Assembly: GCA_009667805.1 (NCBI GenBank) | Contig: RXON01001597.1 | Coordinates: forward strand, 20,278 to 84,277 | Length of the DNA: 64,000 nucleotides | Reading direction: 5' to 3' | Origin: Leptobrachium leishanense | Taxonomy: Eukaryota; Chordata; Amphibia; Anura; Megophryidae | Part shown: piece after piece, positions 1-13,159 of the stretch | How the letters are laid out: each line of letters opens with the position of its first letter | Numbering within the stretch: position 1 is the first letter of the stretch | The notes under the pieces: generated by a model | What the model was told of the DNA's origin: nothing | What the model saw: only the letters and a program-made list of their open reading frames with translations | The model's database searches: none | Position numbers and translations under genes: made by a program

Positions 1-1672
1 GCCCGGGGAGAGCGAGCAAGCGTACGAGGAGAGGCAGCACCGGCGAGAGCGAACGGAGGAGGAGAGGCAGCCCGGGGAGAGCGAACGGAGGAGGAGAGGC
101 AGCCCGGGGAGAGCGAGCGAGCGGAGAGGCAGCCCGGGGGGAGCGAGTGAGCAGAGGCAGCCCGGGGGGCGAGTGAGCAGAGGCAGCCAGGGGAGAGCGA
201 GCGGAGGAGGAGAGGCAGCGGGGAGAGCGAGCGAGCGGAGAGGAAGCCCGGGGGGAGCGAGTGAGCAGAGGCAGCCAGGGGAGAGCGAGCAAAGGAGGAG
301 GAAGAGAGGCGGCCCGGGGAGAGAGAGCGAGCGAAGGAGGAGGAGAGGCGGCCCGGGAGAGAGAGAGCGAGAGCGAGGAGGAAGAGAGAGCGGCCCCGGG
401 GAGAGAGAGAGAAGCGAAGGAGGAGGAGAGGCGGCCCGGGAGAGAGAGCGAGCACGAGGAGGAAAAGAGGCGGCCCGGGGAGAGAGAGCGAGCACGAGGA
501 GGAAGAGAGGCGGCCCGGGAGAGAGAGCGAGCACGAGGAGGAAGAGAGGCGGCCGGGGGGAGAGAGCGAGCACGAGGAGGAAAAGAGGCGGCCCGGGGAG
601 AGAGAGCGAGCGCGAGGAGGAAGAGAGCGAGCGCGAGGAGGAAGAGAGCGAGCGCGAGGAGGAAGAGAGCGAGCGCGAGGAGGAAGAGAGCGAGCGCGAG
701 GAGGAAGAGAGGCGGCCCGGGGAGAGAGAGCGAGCGCGAGGAGGAAGAGAGCGAGCGCGAGGAGGAAGAGAGCGAGCGCGAGGAGGAAGAGGAGAGCGGC
801 CCGGGGAGAGAGAGACGAGCACGAGGAGGAAGAGAGGCGGCCGGGGAGAGAGAGCGAGACGCGAGGAGGAAGAGAGGCAGCCCGGGGAGAGAGAGCGAGC
901 ACGAGGAGGAAGAGAGGCGGCCCGGGGAGAGAGAGCGGAGGAGGAGAGGCAGCCCGGGGAGAGCGAGCGGAGAGCGGAGAGGAGGAGAGGCAGCCGGGGA
1001 GAGTGAGCGAGTGGAGGAGAGGCAGCCCGGGGGGAGCAAACCAGCAGAGGCAGCCAGGGGGAAGAGCGAGCGTGCAGAGGAGAGGGGGCCGGGGAGAGCG
1101 AGCGAGCGGCAAAGAGGAAGCCCGGGGGAAGCGAGTGAGCAGAGGCAGCCAGGGGAGAGCGAGCAAAGGAGGAGGAAGAAGAGGCGGCAGGGGAGAGAGA
1201 GCGAGCACGAGGAGGAAGAGAGGCGGCCCGGGGAGAGAGAGCGAGCGAAGAGGAGGAGGAGGCGGCCGGGGAGAGAGAGCGAGCACGAGGAGGAAAAGAG
1301 GCGGCCCGGGGAGAGAGAGCGAGCACGAGGAGAAGAGAGGCGGCCCGGGAGAGAGAGCGAGCACGAGGAGGAAGAGAGGCGGCCCGGGGAGAGAGAGCGA
1401 GCACGAGGAGGAAGAGAGGCGGCCCGGGGGGAGAGAGCGAGCACGAGGAGGAAAAGAGGCGGCCCGGGGAGAGAGAGCGAGCGCGAGGAGGAAGAGAGCG
1501 AGCGCGAGGAGGAAGAGAGCGAGCGCGAGGAGGAAGAGAGGCGGCCCGGGGAGAGAGAGCGAGCGCGAGGAGGAAGAGAGCGAGCGCGAGGAGGAAGAGA
1601 GCGAGCGCGAGGAGGAAGAGAGGCGGCCCGGGGAGAGAGAGCGGAGGAGGAGAGGCAGCCCGGGGAAAAGAG
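1..1672. repeat. Purine-rich minisatellite (about 38 bp with 21-bp subunits)
   Basis: The sequence consists of tandem, imperfect units built on GAGAGAGCGAGCACGAGGAG followed by GAAGAGAGGCGGCCCGGG, with internal runs of the 21-bp subunit GAGCGAGCGCGAGGAGGAAGA. The plus strand is almost all purine apart from GGCCCGGG, so open frames of Arg/Glu/Gly repeats arise in all frames and are not genes. It lies in intron 4 of GATD3, starting about 110 bp from the exon-4 donor. Confidence 0.95.
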
Positions 1673-1783
1673 ATCTGAGAAAATAAAAGAACCCCCCCTA
1701 TATGACCCTCACTGACCCCTCCCTCCTGAGACACAGATTTTACATGCTGACCCCCAAAGTGCAAACCCTGGAAAACGTCTCAC

Positions 1784-1903
1784 AGGTTCTTCGCTGCCCC
1801 AAAGCCTCCTGGGAAAATCACCGCGTCATGATCCTGTACATTCAGATGAGACAGAGCTGTGACATCACCGCGTGCGATCCGCGCCGACTCCACCAGCACG
1901 TTC
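1784..1903 (-). CDS. gatd3: GATD3 exon 4
   Basis: This 120-bp exon completes the Arg codon from exon 3 and encodes [20 protein letters not shown], then [19 protein letters not shown], ending with two bases (CT) of a Leu codon. The [15 protein letters not shown] segment is the conserved nucleotide-elbow-like loop of the family ([16 protein letters not shown] in mammals). The minus-strand acceptor is TTTGTTGCAG and the donor is GTGAGA. No further exon was seen between 1 and 1783, where a purine-rich minisatellite takes over about 110 bp past the donor. Confidence 0.96.
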
Positions 1904-1946
1904 CTGCAACAAAGGACACCACGTGAACACCATCACACTGCACCGA

Positions 1947-2352
1947 CAGGGGGCCGCACCAGGAATGTCAGGGGCCGCACAGACAGGGGGCCGCACCAGG
2001 AATGTCAGGGGGCCGCACCGACAGGGGGCCGCACCAGGAATGTCAGGGGGACGCACCAGGAATGTCAGGGGGCCGCACCAGGAATGTCAGGGGGCCGCAC
2101 CAGGAATGTCAGGGGGACGCACCGACAGGGGGACGCACCAGGAATGTCAGGGGCCACACAGACATGGGGCCGCACCAGGAATGTCAGGGGCCACACAGAC
2201 AGGGGGCCGCACCAGGAATGTCAGGGGCCACACAGACAGGGGGCCGCACCAGGAATGTCAGGGGCCACACCGACAGGGGGCCGCACCAGGAATGTCAGGG
2301 GCCACACCGACAGGGGGCCGCACCAGGAATGTCAGGGGACGCACCAGGAATG
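1947..2352. repeat. 22/32-bp minisatellite in intron 3
   Basis: Tandem units of GGGGCCGCACCAGGAATGTC alternate with longer versions containing CACACAGACAGGG or CACCGACAGGG. The array begins about 45 bp from the exon-4 acceptor of GATD3. Confidence 0.93.
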
Positions 2353-2394
2353 TCACCCTCCCTGTGACTGCCGCTTCACCCTCCTGCCTTGTGT

Positions 2395-4685
2395 ATCGCC
2401 CTCCCTCATTATGACCGCTGTATCACCCTCCCGCATTATGACCGCTGTATCGCCCTCCCACATTATGACCGCTGTATCGCCCTCCCACATTATGACCGCT
2501 GTATCGCCCTCCACATTATGACCGCTGTATCGCCCTCCCACATTATGACCGCTGTATCGCCCTCCCACATTATGACCGCATGTATCGCCCTTCCCGCATT
2601 ATGACCGCTGTATCGCCCTCCCCGCATTATTGACCGCTGTATCGCCCTCCCGCATTAGGACCGCTTGTAACCGCCCTCCCGCATTATGACCGCCCTCCCT
2701 CCCGCAATAGACCGCTGTATCGCCCTCCCACACATTATGACCGCTGTATCGCCCTCCCACATTATGACCGCTGTATCGCCCTCCCACATTATGACCGCTG
2801 TATCGCCCTCCCGCATTATGACCGCTGTATCGCCCTCCCGCATTATGACCGCTGTATCGCCCTCCCTCATTATGACCGCTGTATCGCCCTCCCGCATTAT
2901 GACCGCTGTATCGCCCTCCCGCATTATGACCGCTGTATCGCCCTCCCGCATTATGACCGCTGTATCGCCCTCCCGCATTATGACCGCTGTATCACCCTCC
3001 CGCATTATGACTGCTGTATCGCCCTCCCGCATTATGACCGCTGTATCGCCCTCCCGCATTATGACCGCTGTATCACCCTCCCGCATTATGGCCCTCCCGC
3101 ATTATGACCGCTGTATCGTCCTCCCGCATTATGACCGCTGTATCACCCTCCCGCATTATGGCCCTCCCGCATTATGACCGCTGTATCGCCCTCCCGCATT
3201 ATGACTGCTGTATGACCCGCCCTCATTATGACTGCTGTATCGCCCTCCCACATTATGACTGCTGTATCGCCCTCCCACATTATGACTGCTGTATCGCCCT
3301 CCCACATTATATGAACCGCTGTATGGCCCTCCCACATTATGGCCCTCCCACATTATGACCGCTGTATCGCCCTCCCGCATTATGACCGCTGTATCGCCCT
3401 CCCACATTATGACCGCTGTATGGCCCTCCCACATTATGGCCCTCCCACATTATGACCGCTGTATCGCCCTCCCGCATTATGACCGCTGTATCGCCCTCCC
3501 GCATTATGACCGCTGTATGGCCCTCCCACATTATGACTGCTGTATCGCCCTCCCGCATTATGACCGCTGTATCGCCCTCCCGCATTTGACCGCTGTATCG
3601 CCCCTCCCGGCATTATGACCGCTGTAATCGCCCTCCCGCATTATGACCACTGTATCGCCCTCCCGCATTATGACCGCTGTATCACCCTCCCGCATTATGA
3701 CCGCTGTATGGCCCTCCCACATTATGACCGCTGTATGGCCCTCCCGCATTATGACTGCTGTATGGCCCTCCCGCATTATGACTGCTGTATCGCCCTCATC
3801 CGCCTTGACCGCATTATGACCGCTGTATGGCCCTCCCACATTATGACCGCTGTATCACCCTCCCACATTATGACTGCTGTATGGCCCTCCCGCATTATGA
3901 CTGCTGTATCGCCCTCCCGCATTATGACTGCTGTATCGCCCTCCCGCATTATGACCGCTGTATGGCCCTCCCACATTATGACTTCTGTATGGCCCTCCCA
4001 CATTATGACTTCTGTATGGCCCTCCCGCATTATGACCGCTGTATGGCCCTCCCGCATTATGACCGCTGTATCGCCCTCCCGCATTATGACCGCTGTATGG
4101 TCCTCCCGCATTATGACCGCTGTATGGCCCTCCCGCATTATGACCGCTGTATGGCCCTCCCACATTATGACCGCTGTATGGCCCTCCCACATTATGACTG
4201 CTGTATGGCCCTCCCGCATTATGACCGCTGTATGGCCCTCCCGCATTATGACCGCTGTATGGCCCTCCCACATTATGACTGCTGTATCGCCCTCCCGCAT
4301 TATGACCGCTGTATGGCCCTCCCACATTAAGACTGCTGTATGGCCCTCCCGCATTATGACCGCTGTATGGCCCTCCCGCATTATGACCGCTGTATGGCCC
4401 TCCCACATTAAGACTGCTGTATCGCCCTCCCGCATTATGACTGCTGTATCGCCCTCCCGCATTATGACCGCTGTATCGCCCTCCCGCATTATGACCGCTG
4501 TATCGCCCTCCCGCATTATGGCCCTCCCGCATTATGACCGCTGTATGGCCCTCCCGCATTATGACCGCTGTATGGCCCTCCCGCATTATGACCGCTGTAT
4601 GGCCCTCCCGCATTATGACCGCTGTATGGCCCTCCCGCATTATGACCGCTGTATGGCCCTCCCGCATTATGACCGCTGTATCGCC
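2395..4685. repeat. 27-bp minisatellite in intron 3 (about 85 copies)
   Basis: The unit is ATGACCGCTGTATCGCCCTC plus CCGCATT. The 27-bp length is a multiple of three, so long open frames reading MTAVSPSRI on the plus strand and MREGDTAVI on the minus strand are trivial. Variants (CGC or CAC before ATT, ATCG or ATGG in the middle) are interspersed in blocks, showing repeated local amplification. With the preceding array it makes up more than 90% of GATD3 intron 3. Confidence 0.96.
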
Positions 4686-4810
4686 CCGGCAGTTGCCCGC
4701 TCCTCTACCAGACAGCAGGTGTTTGCTGCAGGAATGGCTCTGCCCGGTACGCAGAGTCTTGGCTTGCCCGGGGGGGGGCTCAGTTGATGTGGTGGTGCCG
4801 GCTTGGGTAC

Positions 4811-4921
4811 CTGCTCTCCGCAGTGGGCTGGCCCTTGCTGTGATCGATGACGTGCAGCTGAGGAACATCCGGTGCAAACACCTTGATGACGGCCCCGGCT
4901 CGGCTCAGGTGAACAAGGATC
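4811..4921 (-). CDS. gatd3: GATD3 exon 3
   Basis: This 111-bp exon completes the split Ala codon and encodes [18 protein letters not shown], then [18 protein letters not shown], then two bases of an Arg codon. The FAPDVPQ.HVIDH.KGQP segment is a family signature of ES1/ElbB proteins. The minus-strand acceptor is CCTCTCTGCAG and the donor is GTACCC. The exon is bracketed by tandem repeats: a 52-bp array begins about 65 bp upstream in gene orientation, and the 27-bp array of intron 3 starts about 125 bp downstream. Confidence 0.96.
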
Positions 4922-4984
4922 CTGCAGAGAGGACACAGACACATGTGCATACAGCGGTGGGCATGGAGCCTGTGCAGGGGGTGG

Positions 4985-5212
4985 AGCATAGGACAAGGAA
5001 CAGTCAGATGTGGGACAGCACCTGCACAGGGGGAGGAGCCTGGAACACGGACCAGTTAGATGTGGGACAGCGCCTGTGGAGGGGGAGGAGCCTGGGACAA
5101 GGACCAGTTAGATGTGGGACAGTGCCTGCACAGGGGGCGGAGCCTGGGACAAGGACCAGTTAGATGTGGGACAGCGCCTGTGCAGGGGCGGAGCCTGGGA
5201 CAAGGAACAATC
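4985..5212. repeat. 52-bp minisatellite next to GATD3 exon 3
   Basis: About 4.4 copies of a 52-bp unit (AGATGTGGGACAGCGCCTGT ... GGAGCCTGGGACAAGGACCA). The first degenerate copy runs into the sequence just upstream of the exon-3 acceptor. Part of the unit (GGAGCCTGTGCAGGGGGTGG) is also found at 4966-4985, so the array probably grew from intron sequence flanking the exon. Confidence 0.9.
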
Positions 5213-5349
5213 CAACCTCGTTCCAGCAGGAGTTCCAGGAAGGGATCTGCCCTTTTGTTTTGTGTCCTGAGAGCACACGGCTCTGCAAGTCATGTTATAG
5301 TTCAGTGCTTCATGGTTCAGTGAGAAAAATAACTGGAACATAACAATAC

Positions 5350-6996
5350 CGGGGTACTCTTTATATAGAAAAGACAGAGAAGGTAGGAAAGGAGGAGGAG
5401 TGGCCCTGTATGTGAAAAACATAAAAACGAACCAAATAAAAGTGAGCGAGGTGAACATAGTCAGTTTGGGTTATGCTAACATTTGGCAATCATACAGTAG
5501 CTCGTGTAGGTGTGATCTATAGATCCCCTGGACAAGTAGAAGAGCTAAATAATCTGCTGCTTGAGGAAATAGCCAAAATGGCAATGAAGGGGGAAGTTAT
5601 TATCATGGGGGACTTTAATCTTCCTGATGTGAACTGGAAAACCAAAATAGCTGGGTGCACCAGGAGTACAAATATTCTAAACTCCCTACTGGGATTATCT
5701 CTAACACAAGTAGTTGAGGAGCCGACCCGTAAAGAGGCCATATTGGATTTAATACTCACAAGTGGAGGTTTGGTATCAGACGTTGTTGTAGGTGAAAATT
5801 TGGGATCTAGTGATCACCAGTCAGTGTGGTTTAATATAACAACAGGGATGGAGCCACACCACACAAAAACAAAAGTTTTAGACTTTAAAGAAAACAGATT
5901 TTTCTAAAATGAGATTTTGTGTGAAGGAGTCATTATCAGACTGGAGGAGTTTAAAGGGAGTCCAGGAGAAATGGGTTTATTTAAAGGAAGCATTATTGAA
6001 GGCCACGGGCAATTGCATTCGGCTTGTTAGCAAAAACAGAAAAGGGAAGAAACCACTGTGGTACTCTGCAGAAGTGGCCAAAGTAGTGAAGAACAAAAAG
6101 ACAGCATTCAATAATTATAAAACAACTCAGAGTGAAGAAGATAGGCAAACCTATAAGATTAGGCAGAAAGAGGCAAAGCAATTTATAAGGGCTTCCAAAG
6201 CACACGCAGAAGAGAAAATAGCTCAGTCAGTAAAAAAGGGGGACAAAACATTTTTTAGATACATAAACGAGAAAAGAAAAGTAAAACAAGGATTAGTTAG
6301 ATTAAAAACAAAGGAAGGAAGGTATGTAGAAGAGGATAAAAGTCTCGCTGACTGCCGCAATGAATATTTTTGTTCAGTCTTTGCAGAAGAAAAGGAAGGA
6401 AAGGGACCTCAGTTAGGAGGAAACACTAAAGAGACATTTACATATGAGTTTACAGAGGAGCAGGTTCTACAGCAGCTGTCTAAAGTAAAGACAAATAAGT
6501 CAATGGGGCCTGATGGAATCCACCCTAAATTATTAAAAGAGCTCAGTGGTGTAATAGCAAAACCATTAACAGATTTATTTAACCAATCCTTGTTAACGGG
6601 AGTCGTCCCAGAAGACTGGAAATTAGCAAATGTTGTGCCTATTTACAAGAAGGGTAGTAGGGAGGAATCGGGGAACTATAGGCCAGTTAGTCTTACGTCA
6701 GTAGTGGGGAAATTAATGGTAACCATGTCAAAGGAAAGGATTGTTGAACATCTAAAATCACATGGGTTTACCTCAGGGAGATCATGCCAAACTAATCTTA
6801 TTGATTTTTTTGATTGGGTAACAAAAATAATAGACACAGGTGGTGCAGTAGACATTGCTTATTTAGATTTCAGTAAGGCTTTTGATACTGTTCCGCATAG
6901 AAGGCTTATCAATAAATTGCAATCTTTGAGCTTGGATTCCAATATTGTTGAATGGATTAGGCAGTGGCTGAGTGACAGGCAACAGAGGATAGGATA
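5350..6996 (+). pseudogene. CR1-like LINE: endonuclease and reverse transcriptase, truncated
   Basis: A non-LTR retrotransposon fragment. The endonuclease part shows GGGVALYVKN near 5400, IYRSPGQ near 5515, GDFNLPDVNW near 5610 and SSDHQSVW near 5810 (APE-type catalytic Asp and His motifs). One frameshift near 5470 and another near 5905 break the frame. The reverse transcriptase follows from 5909, with SMGPDGIHPKLLKEL, NYRPVSLTSV and YLDFSKAFDTVPH (first catalytic Asp). The copy stops near 6996 before the FADD box, so it lacks the second half of the polymerase and the 3' end, and the 5' end is also missing. Motif spelling is closest to vertebrate CR1. It lies in intron 2 of GATD3. Confidence 0.93.
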
Positions 6997-7148
6997 GGAC
7001 TCACCCTCACTAGAGGTGCTATGATGTTGGCAGGTGAGCTTACACTCTTAATGGCCATTAATAGAAGCCAAAGCCTCTAATTGTGTATTGTTTCACATGG
7101 TGTAATGGGAATAAGCACAGATGGCATTTTTTGTTGTTATGTTTTATA

Positions 7149-8769
<1,621 letters not shown>

Positions 8770-8771
8770 TA

Positions 8772-9371
8772 CATGTTGCTGGGCTGGATACATCTGGTGG
8801 GTTGCAGCCGCCCCATCGGGGAATAGGCGCGACCCCACCCCTCCTGTATTATCTGTAATGTATTCATGAAGGGGGGGGGGTTGTGCCTTAACTGTATGTT
8901 TTTAAATAAACGATCAGTCTTATTTTGCCATCGGAAACACTGGTCATGTCTGGTGATTTTAGGGAAGATTTGAGGCTGCTGATGTTGATTTTCAGGGTCC
9001 AGCAGGGAGAAAGCTAGAGCTTGACGGAGGCACACAGTCAGTGTACCGGGCGGCCTGTCACGATGATAATAACTGGCAGATTTAGACAATATTTATAATA
9101 TCCCAGTAAAGGAGGCCGGACGCTTTAATCCCGCCCTGCTGATATATACAACCCCTTATCATCTGATAACCTGCCATTCCCAGGTCAGGTTTCTATCAAT
9201 CCAGGAGAGCAGATTGAGTGGAGGTGGGTTGGATGTTGGAAAGACAATGGGCTAGTACCCACACGTACCTCTTGGTATTTTGTAAGGACTTTGGTTGAAG
9301 AAACATCTAAGAACATTCCTGGGATTTACGAGTGGAAATACCCATGGAAGCGCTAGCGATGTACGTTCGGT
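8772..9371. other. Unassigned intron sequence
   Basis: I see no conserved coding region in these 600 bp. There is a run of ten G at about 8870 and an AATAAA at 8906. A 3' end of an unidentified retroelement is possible, but nothing decides it. Confidence 0.4.
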
Positions 9372-9375
9372 TTAA

Positions 9376-9600
9376 CCTCCCTGGCCTCCAATTCTGACAT
9401 TTTATATGTCAGAATCGGTACAATTTATTCGACCCCCTGGTGGTATCGCACGTGTGGCTCAATAAACCCCGAGCCACTCTCGAGCTGGATACATACCTGA
9501 ACCTGCGCTTCCTCGCTCTCCCCCGCAGTCACCTCCGTCTGATCGCGACGTCAGGCTTCCTGGTTCCCTCCTGGCGAGACGACGCGATCACGAAGGAGAA
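9376..9600 (+). mobile_element. piggyBac-type MITE, left end only
   Basis: The element starts at a TTAA (9372-9375) followed by CCTCCCTGGCCTCC. The interior GGTATCGCACGTGTGGCTC ... CCCCGAGCCACTCTCGAGCTGG ... GCGCTTCCTCGCTCTCCCCCGCAG matches the interior of the complete copy at 15060-15782 and of the inverted copy at 24070-24199. No right terminus is found, so the copy is truncated. Confidence 0.7.
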
Positions 9601-9880
9601 ATGAAGCCCAGGCGCACTGATTAAGAAGACGGGCCATGACTGCATACAGGGCCATGTACAGGGGCTGGGTGGGAGGGATGGGGTGATGGGGGGAGTTACG
9701 CAGGGTTTGGTTTAAAGTTGTAATATTGTTACATTGTTGTGTGAGATATATATGTATGCCATGAGGTGGGAGGTAGCATTCCCACTTTGAATGCCAGCGG
9801 TGAACAGTTACCAGAGGAGTTACCTGATCCTGTAGTGTCCTGGTGTTGTCTGGTGGACTTTTCCTAGGCTGGATACTGGC

Positions 9881-11916
9881 ATGTCTGCTCCTGAGGGTGA
9901 GCTGTCAGTGCTGCTGCTGGCGGAGGCTGCTCGTTTTGTGCAGGAACATGGCCAACAAGCTTTCCAGAGGCTGATGGCGGAGGTTCAGGTGCCTCGGCTG
10001 CTATGGAGTGTGATGCAGGTGCGGAGGTATCCGGGAGTGTAGGCAGATGCCGTCGTCGGACAAGGCCCCCATCACGGCTCAGCCCTTCTTCCTCTAGAGG
10101 TGTACAGCCGGCGGTGCAGGACGGCCGTCGAACCAGGAGGGGTGCTGCGGCTGTGGAGTCTGTTCCTGCGGAGGTGAGCGGTGCCATGAGTGAGGCCACA
10201 GTGGTGACTCGTTCCAGGGATCGGCGGGGCCGTCTTTCTCTGCGAGATTGGTGCTCGCCCTTCCCAAGATGGCAGACATCCCTCGGTTGTCCGGTCACAA
10301 GATGGTGGCCATTCCCCGGATGCCCAGTCCCAAGATGGCAGCCGCGCACTTCCGGTTGCTACGGCGTCTGGCGCTCGTGCAATGAGGTCATCGCGCCGTG
10401 TTGCTGGGGGACGATCACGTGAGCGGGGCCGATTGGCTCGCTCAGGCCCTGCTAGCCGGACCAGGACTGTAATGGTGCCTGTGTGTCAGGGTGCGTCATC
10501 CGAGGAGGCGGAGCAGCTGCGAGTGAGGACACGAACGCCTGCTCGCTCCAGGATTCCACTGAGGAGGGATCCAATCGATCAGACGGCTGTTGCTTCCAGT
10601 GACGTTGCTGCACGGCGCCTGGGTCCCCAGTCGGCTGCTCTGGATCGTGAGTACCCGGTCTATCCTGACCACCCCACGGCGCCAGCGGTGCTTCCCCCTG
10701 CTCCGTTTTTGGCCGCTGTCCTCCCTGTGCCTTCTGGTTCTGCTTTCCTTCCCGCACCCCCCTTGTCTGGTTCTGGGCAAGTTTCAGCGGCGGGTTTCGA
10801 TGCGCTTTTCAGGTACTTCCTAACGTTAATGGCCTTTGGCTCCTCCGCGCCGATGGTGGTAGTGGATCCTTGGTGTCTGGTAGTCTGGTTGCTGGGGTGA
10901 CTGGTGCGGGAGGTGTTGCTGTTTCGGCTGTTCCTTCGGTGGTTGTGGAGCCTTCTTCGGCTGGGGGTGGCAGGTCGAGTGCGGCTGCTGTGCCACTTCA
11001 GGATGCGGGTACTGTATCCGCTGGGGGGATACCTGGATTGCGTTGTGGGGGTTCACCTGTTTTGGGTACTGTGCCTGTGGTTGTCGGGGGAGTGGTAGGT
11101 GGGGGAGTTCCCCCCCCCCGCTCCACAAGGTGGCATAGCTTTGCAGACGTCAGTTTGTGAAATGGCGCCTCTGGCCATGTTGATTTCCACGGAGGCTCGG
11201 GACAAGATCATTAAACGGGAGTTTATTGATTTGTTGTCCTTGGTTCCCCCCAATCGCGAATCCGAGGATCAGCCACGTAAAGTTGTGGGACTGAGTGATA
11301 AGGAATAACTCGACAAAAAGTTGCCCATCACGTTTGGCACCTAGTTGCAGGGGTTTTTGATTTACGCGAGTGTTTTGTGTGAGCACTCCCCGGCTTTGAG
11401 CGTTCCCCTTTTAACTTATTTGGATCTTATTTGGGGGGCGTACAAGGTATACGGAGGGCAGTGTTGGTATCAGTATGATCAGAGGTTTCGTCAGAAATGT
11501 GCTGTGCGTCCGGATATGAGGTTTGACGTGCAGGACGGCAGTCTTTGGCTGCTTTTAATGACTCCTAGCCGGCCTGCCCCCTTTTTTTCGTGACTCCGCG
11601 GGAGGTACAGCGCGACCATCTTCCTTTTTTTCGTGACTCCTCAGGCCAATCAGCTCCTGCAGGGCGACAACAGAAGCGAGGGGTGTGCTGGCTCTTTAAT
11701 GAGAGCCATTGCAGATGGTACACATCCTGTCACTTCTTGCACGAGTGTTCACAGTGTGGTGGGGGACATCCGGCCTTCAAGTGTTTTCGGAGGCCAGGAG
11801 GTTTTGGAAGTGGGGGCCTTAACACCAGGGATGGTAGGGCTCGAGGGGGTGACGCCGATGAGCGTGGCAAGGATGGGCCTCTGGCTCGAACGGGTGGTCG
11901 CTCGCAAGCTTTTTGA
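9881..11916 (+). pseudogene. Ngaro Gag-like protein with Cys/His knuckle
   Basis: An ATG at 9881 opens a 53-codon frame (MSAPEGELSVLLLAEAARFV) that ends in a TAG at 10040. The recognisable Gag core follows after shifts. The stretch LISTEARDKIIKREFIDLLSL (from about 11180) is followed by LIYASVLCEHSPALSVPLLT and GAYKVYGGQCWYQYDQRFRQK (11356-11490). TAA and TAG stops at 11306 and 11342 lie in the same frame. After a frameshift near 11590 comes CWLFNESHCRWYTSCHFLHE and CSQCGGGHPAFKCF, a C3H-like plus CCHC-like zinc knuckle. The central domain is the conserved part of DIRS/Ngaro ORF1. Confidence 0.82.
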
Positions 11917-13140
11917 GGGGTTTCTATATGGTTTTAGAATTCCTTTTGTTTTTTCTGACCTCCCCCCAGTGTTCACGTAATTTGCGGTCAGCCATGGATC
12001 GAGTGGACGGGATGCGTGAAAAATTGTGCAAGGAGGTTTCCTTGAACAGGATGGCGGGTCCTTTTGACGTTATCCCTTTTCCAAATTTCCCCCCTGGGTT
12101 TGGTGCCCAAAAGGTCCCCAGGTTCCTTTCGACTTATTCATCACTTATCCCATCCAAGGGCTCGTCTTTTAATGACGGTATCCCCCGGGGGATTGTCGGG
12201 TCCATTATGCATCTTTTGATAAGGCTCTTGCCTTGGTTCGGGTGGCTGGGGACGGTGATCTGTTGACCAAATCGGATATCGAATCAGCTTTTCGGCTTCT
12301 TCCCATTCACCCCGATTGCTATCATTTATTGGGGTGTGCTTTGGACAATCAATATTTCTATGACAAATGTCTTCCCATGGGGTGTGCGTTCTCCTGCCAG
12401 TATTTTGAGCATTTTGCTACATTCTCGGAGTGGGTGGTGTCCAGTGTGTCTGGCAGGAGATCGCTGCTTCACTACTTGGGCCGACAAACAAAAAATCGTC
12501 CATGTGCTTCGTCGGTTAGCATGGACCTCTTGTCCACTTTCCGCAGGGTGGCAAAGGACTTTGGGGTCCCGGTTGCTGAGGATAAGACCGAGGGGGTGAG
12601 GGCACCTACTCATTACATTCGGGTTACCCGGCAGCTTCGGGCGGACCTTGATGTGTGGTTGCGTTTTTTGGCGGTGTATAATGGTCCATCTTGCTGGCAG
12701 TCACCAGACGCTTCCAATGTTGAGCTAGAGTTGTACATGGATGCTTCCAGGGCTCACGGTTTTGGTGCCTATTTTAAGGGGGCTTGGTGGAGGGAGTGGG
12801 CGGCGTCGGGGTTAACAGCTAACCTGACCTTTTTGGAGTTTTTCCCCCATAGTGGTGGCCATTGTGCTTTGGGGTGATGCTTTGACGAATCGTAGAGTGG
12901 TCTTTTGGTCCGATAACATGGGGTGGTTCAGGTGTTGTCGCGTGGTTCATCGAGTTCCCCTCCAGTTTTGGCTTTGCTACGTTTCCTGGTGTTGTGGTGT
13001 TTGAAGAGGAATGTGTGGGTGCGTGCTCGGCATATTCCCAGCGCTTCCAATGTTATCGCTGACTCACTTTCTGGCTTTCAGTGGGATCGGTTTCGGGTGT
13101 TAGCGCCGGAGGAATCGGGATTGCCGTTTCCGGACTTCTT
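11892..13140 (+). pseudogene. Ngaro reverse transcriptase and RNase H
   Basis: The polymerase begins with KLFEGFLYGFRIPFVF and NLRSAMDRVDGMREKL, then PSKGSSFNDGIPR. In another frame TKSDIESAFRLLPIHP (first catalytic Asp) and CLPMGCAFSCQYFEHFATF follow. The YLDD box is degraded to HYLGR at about 12470, so the active site is lost. RNase H follows with LYMDASRAHGFGAYFKGAWW (12730-12800), LTFLEFFP (12825) and, after a shift, VVFWSDNMG (about 12900) and RHIPSASNVIADSLSGFQWD (13025-13090). At least four frame changes occur. The order and motif spelling are those of DIRS-order elements. Confidence 0.9.
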
Positions 13141-13159
13141 GTGGGGTATCGTTTCGGAC

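Noticed and set aside
173..1715. Long Arg/Glu/Gly-rich open frames in three plus-strand frames
   Set aside because: They follow from a purine-rich tandem repeat without stops; all frames are open and none is conserved.
2655..4877. Open frames of MTAVSPSRI or MREGDTAVI repeats, up to 390 codons, on both strands
   Set aside because: The 27-bp unit is a multiple of three, so frames persist by arithmetic; the array lies within a GATD3 intron.
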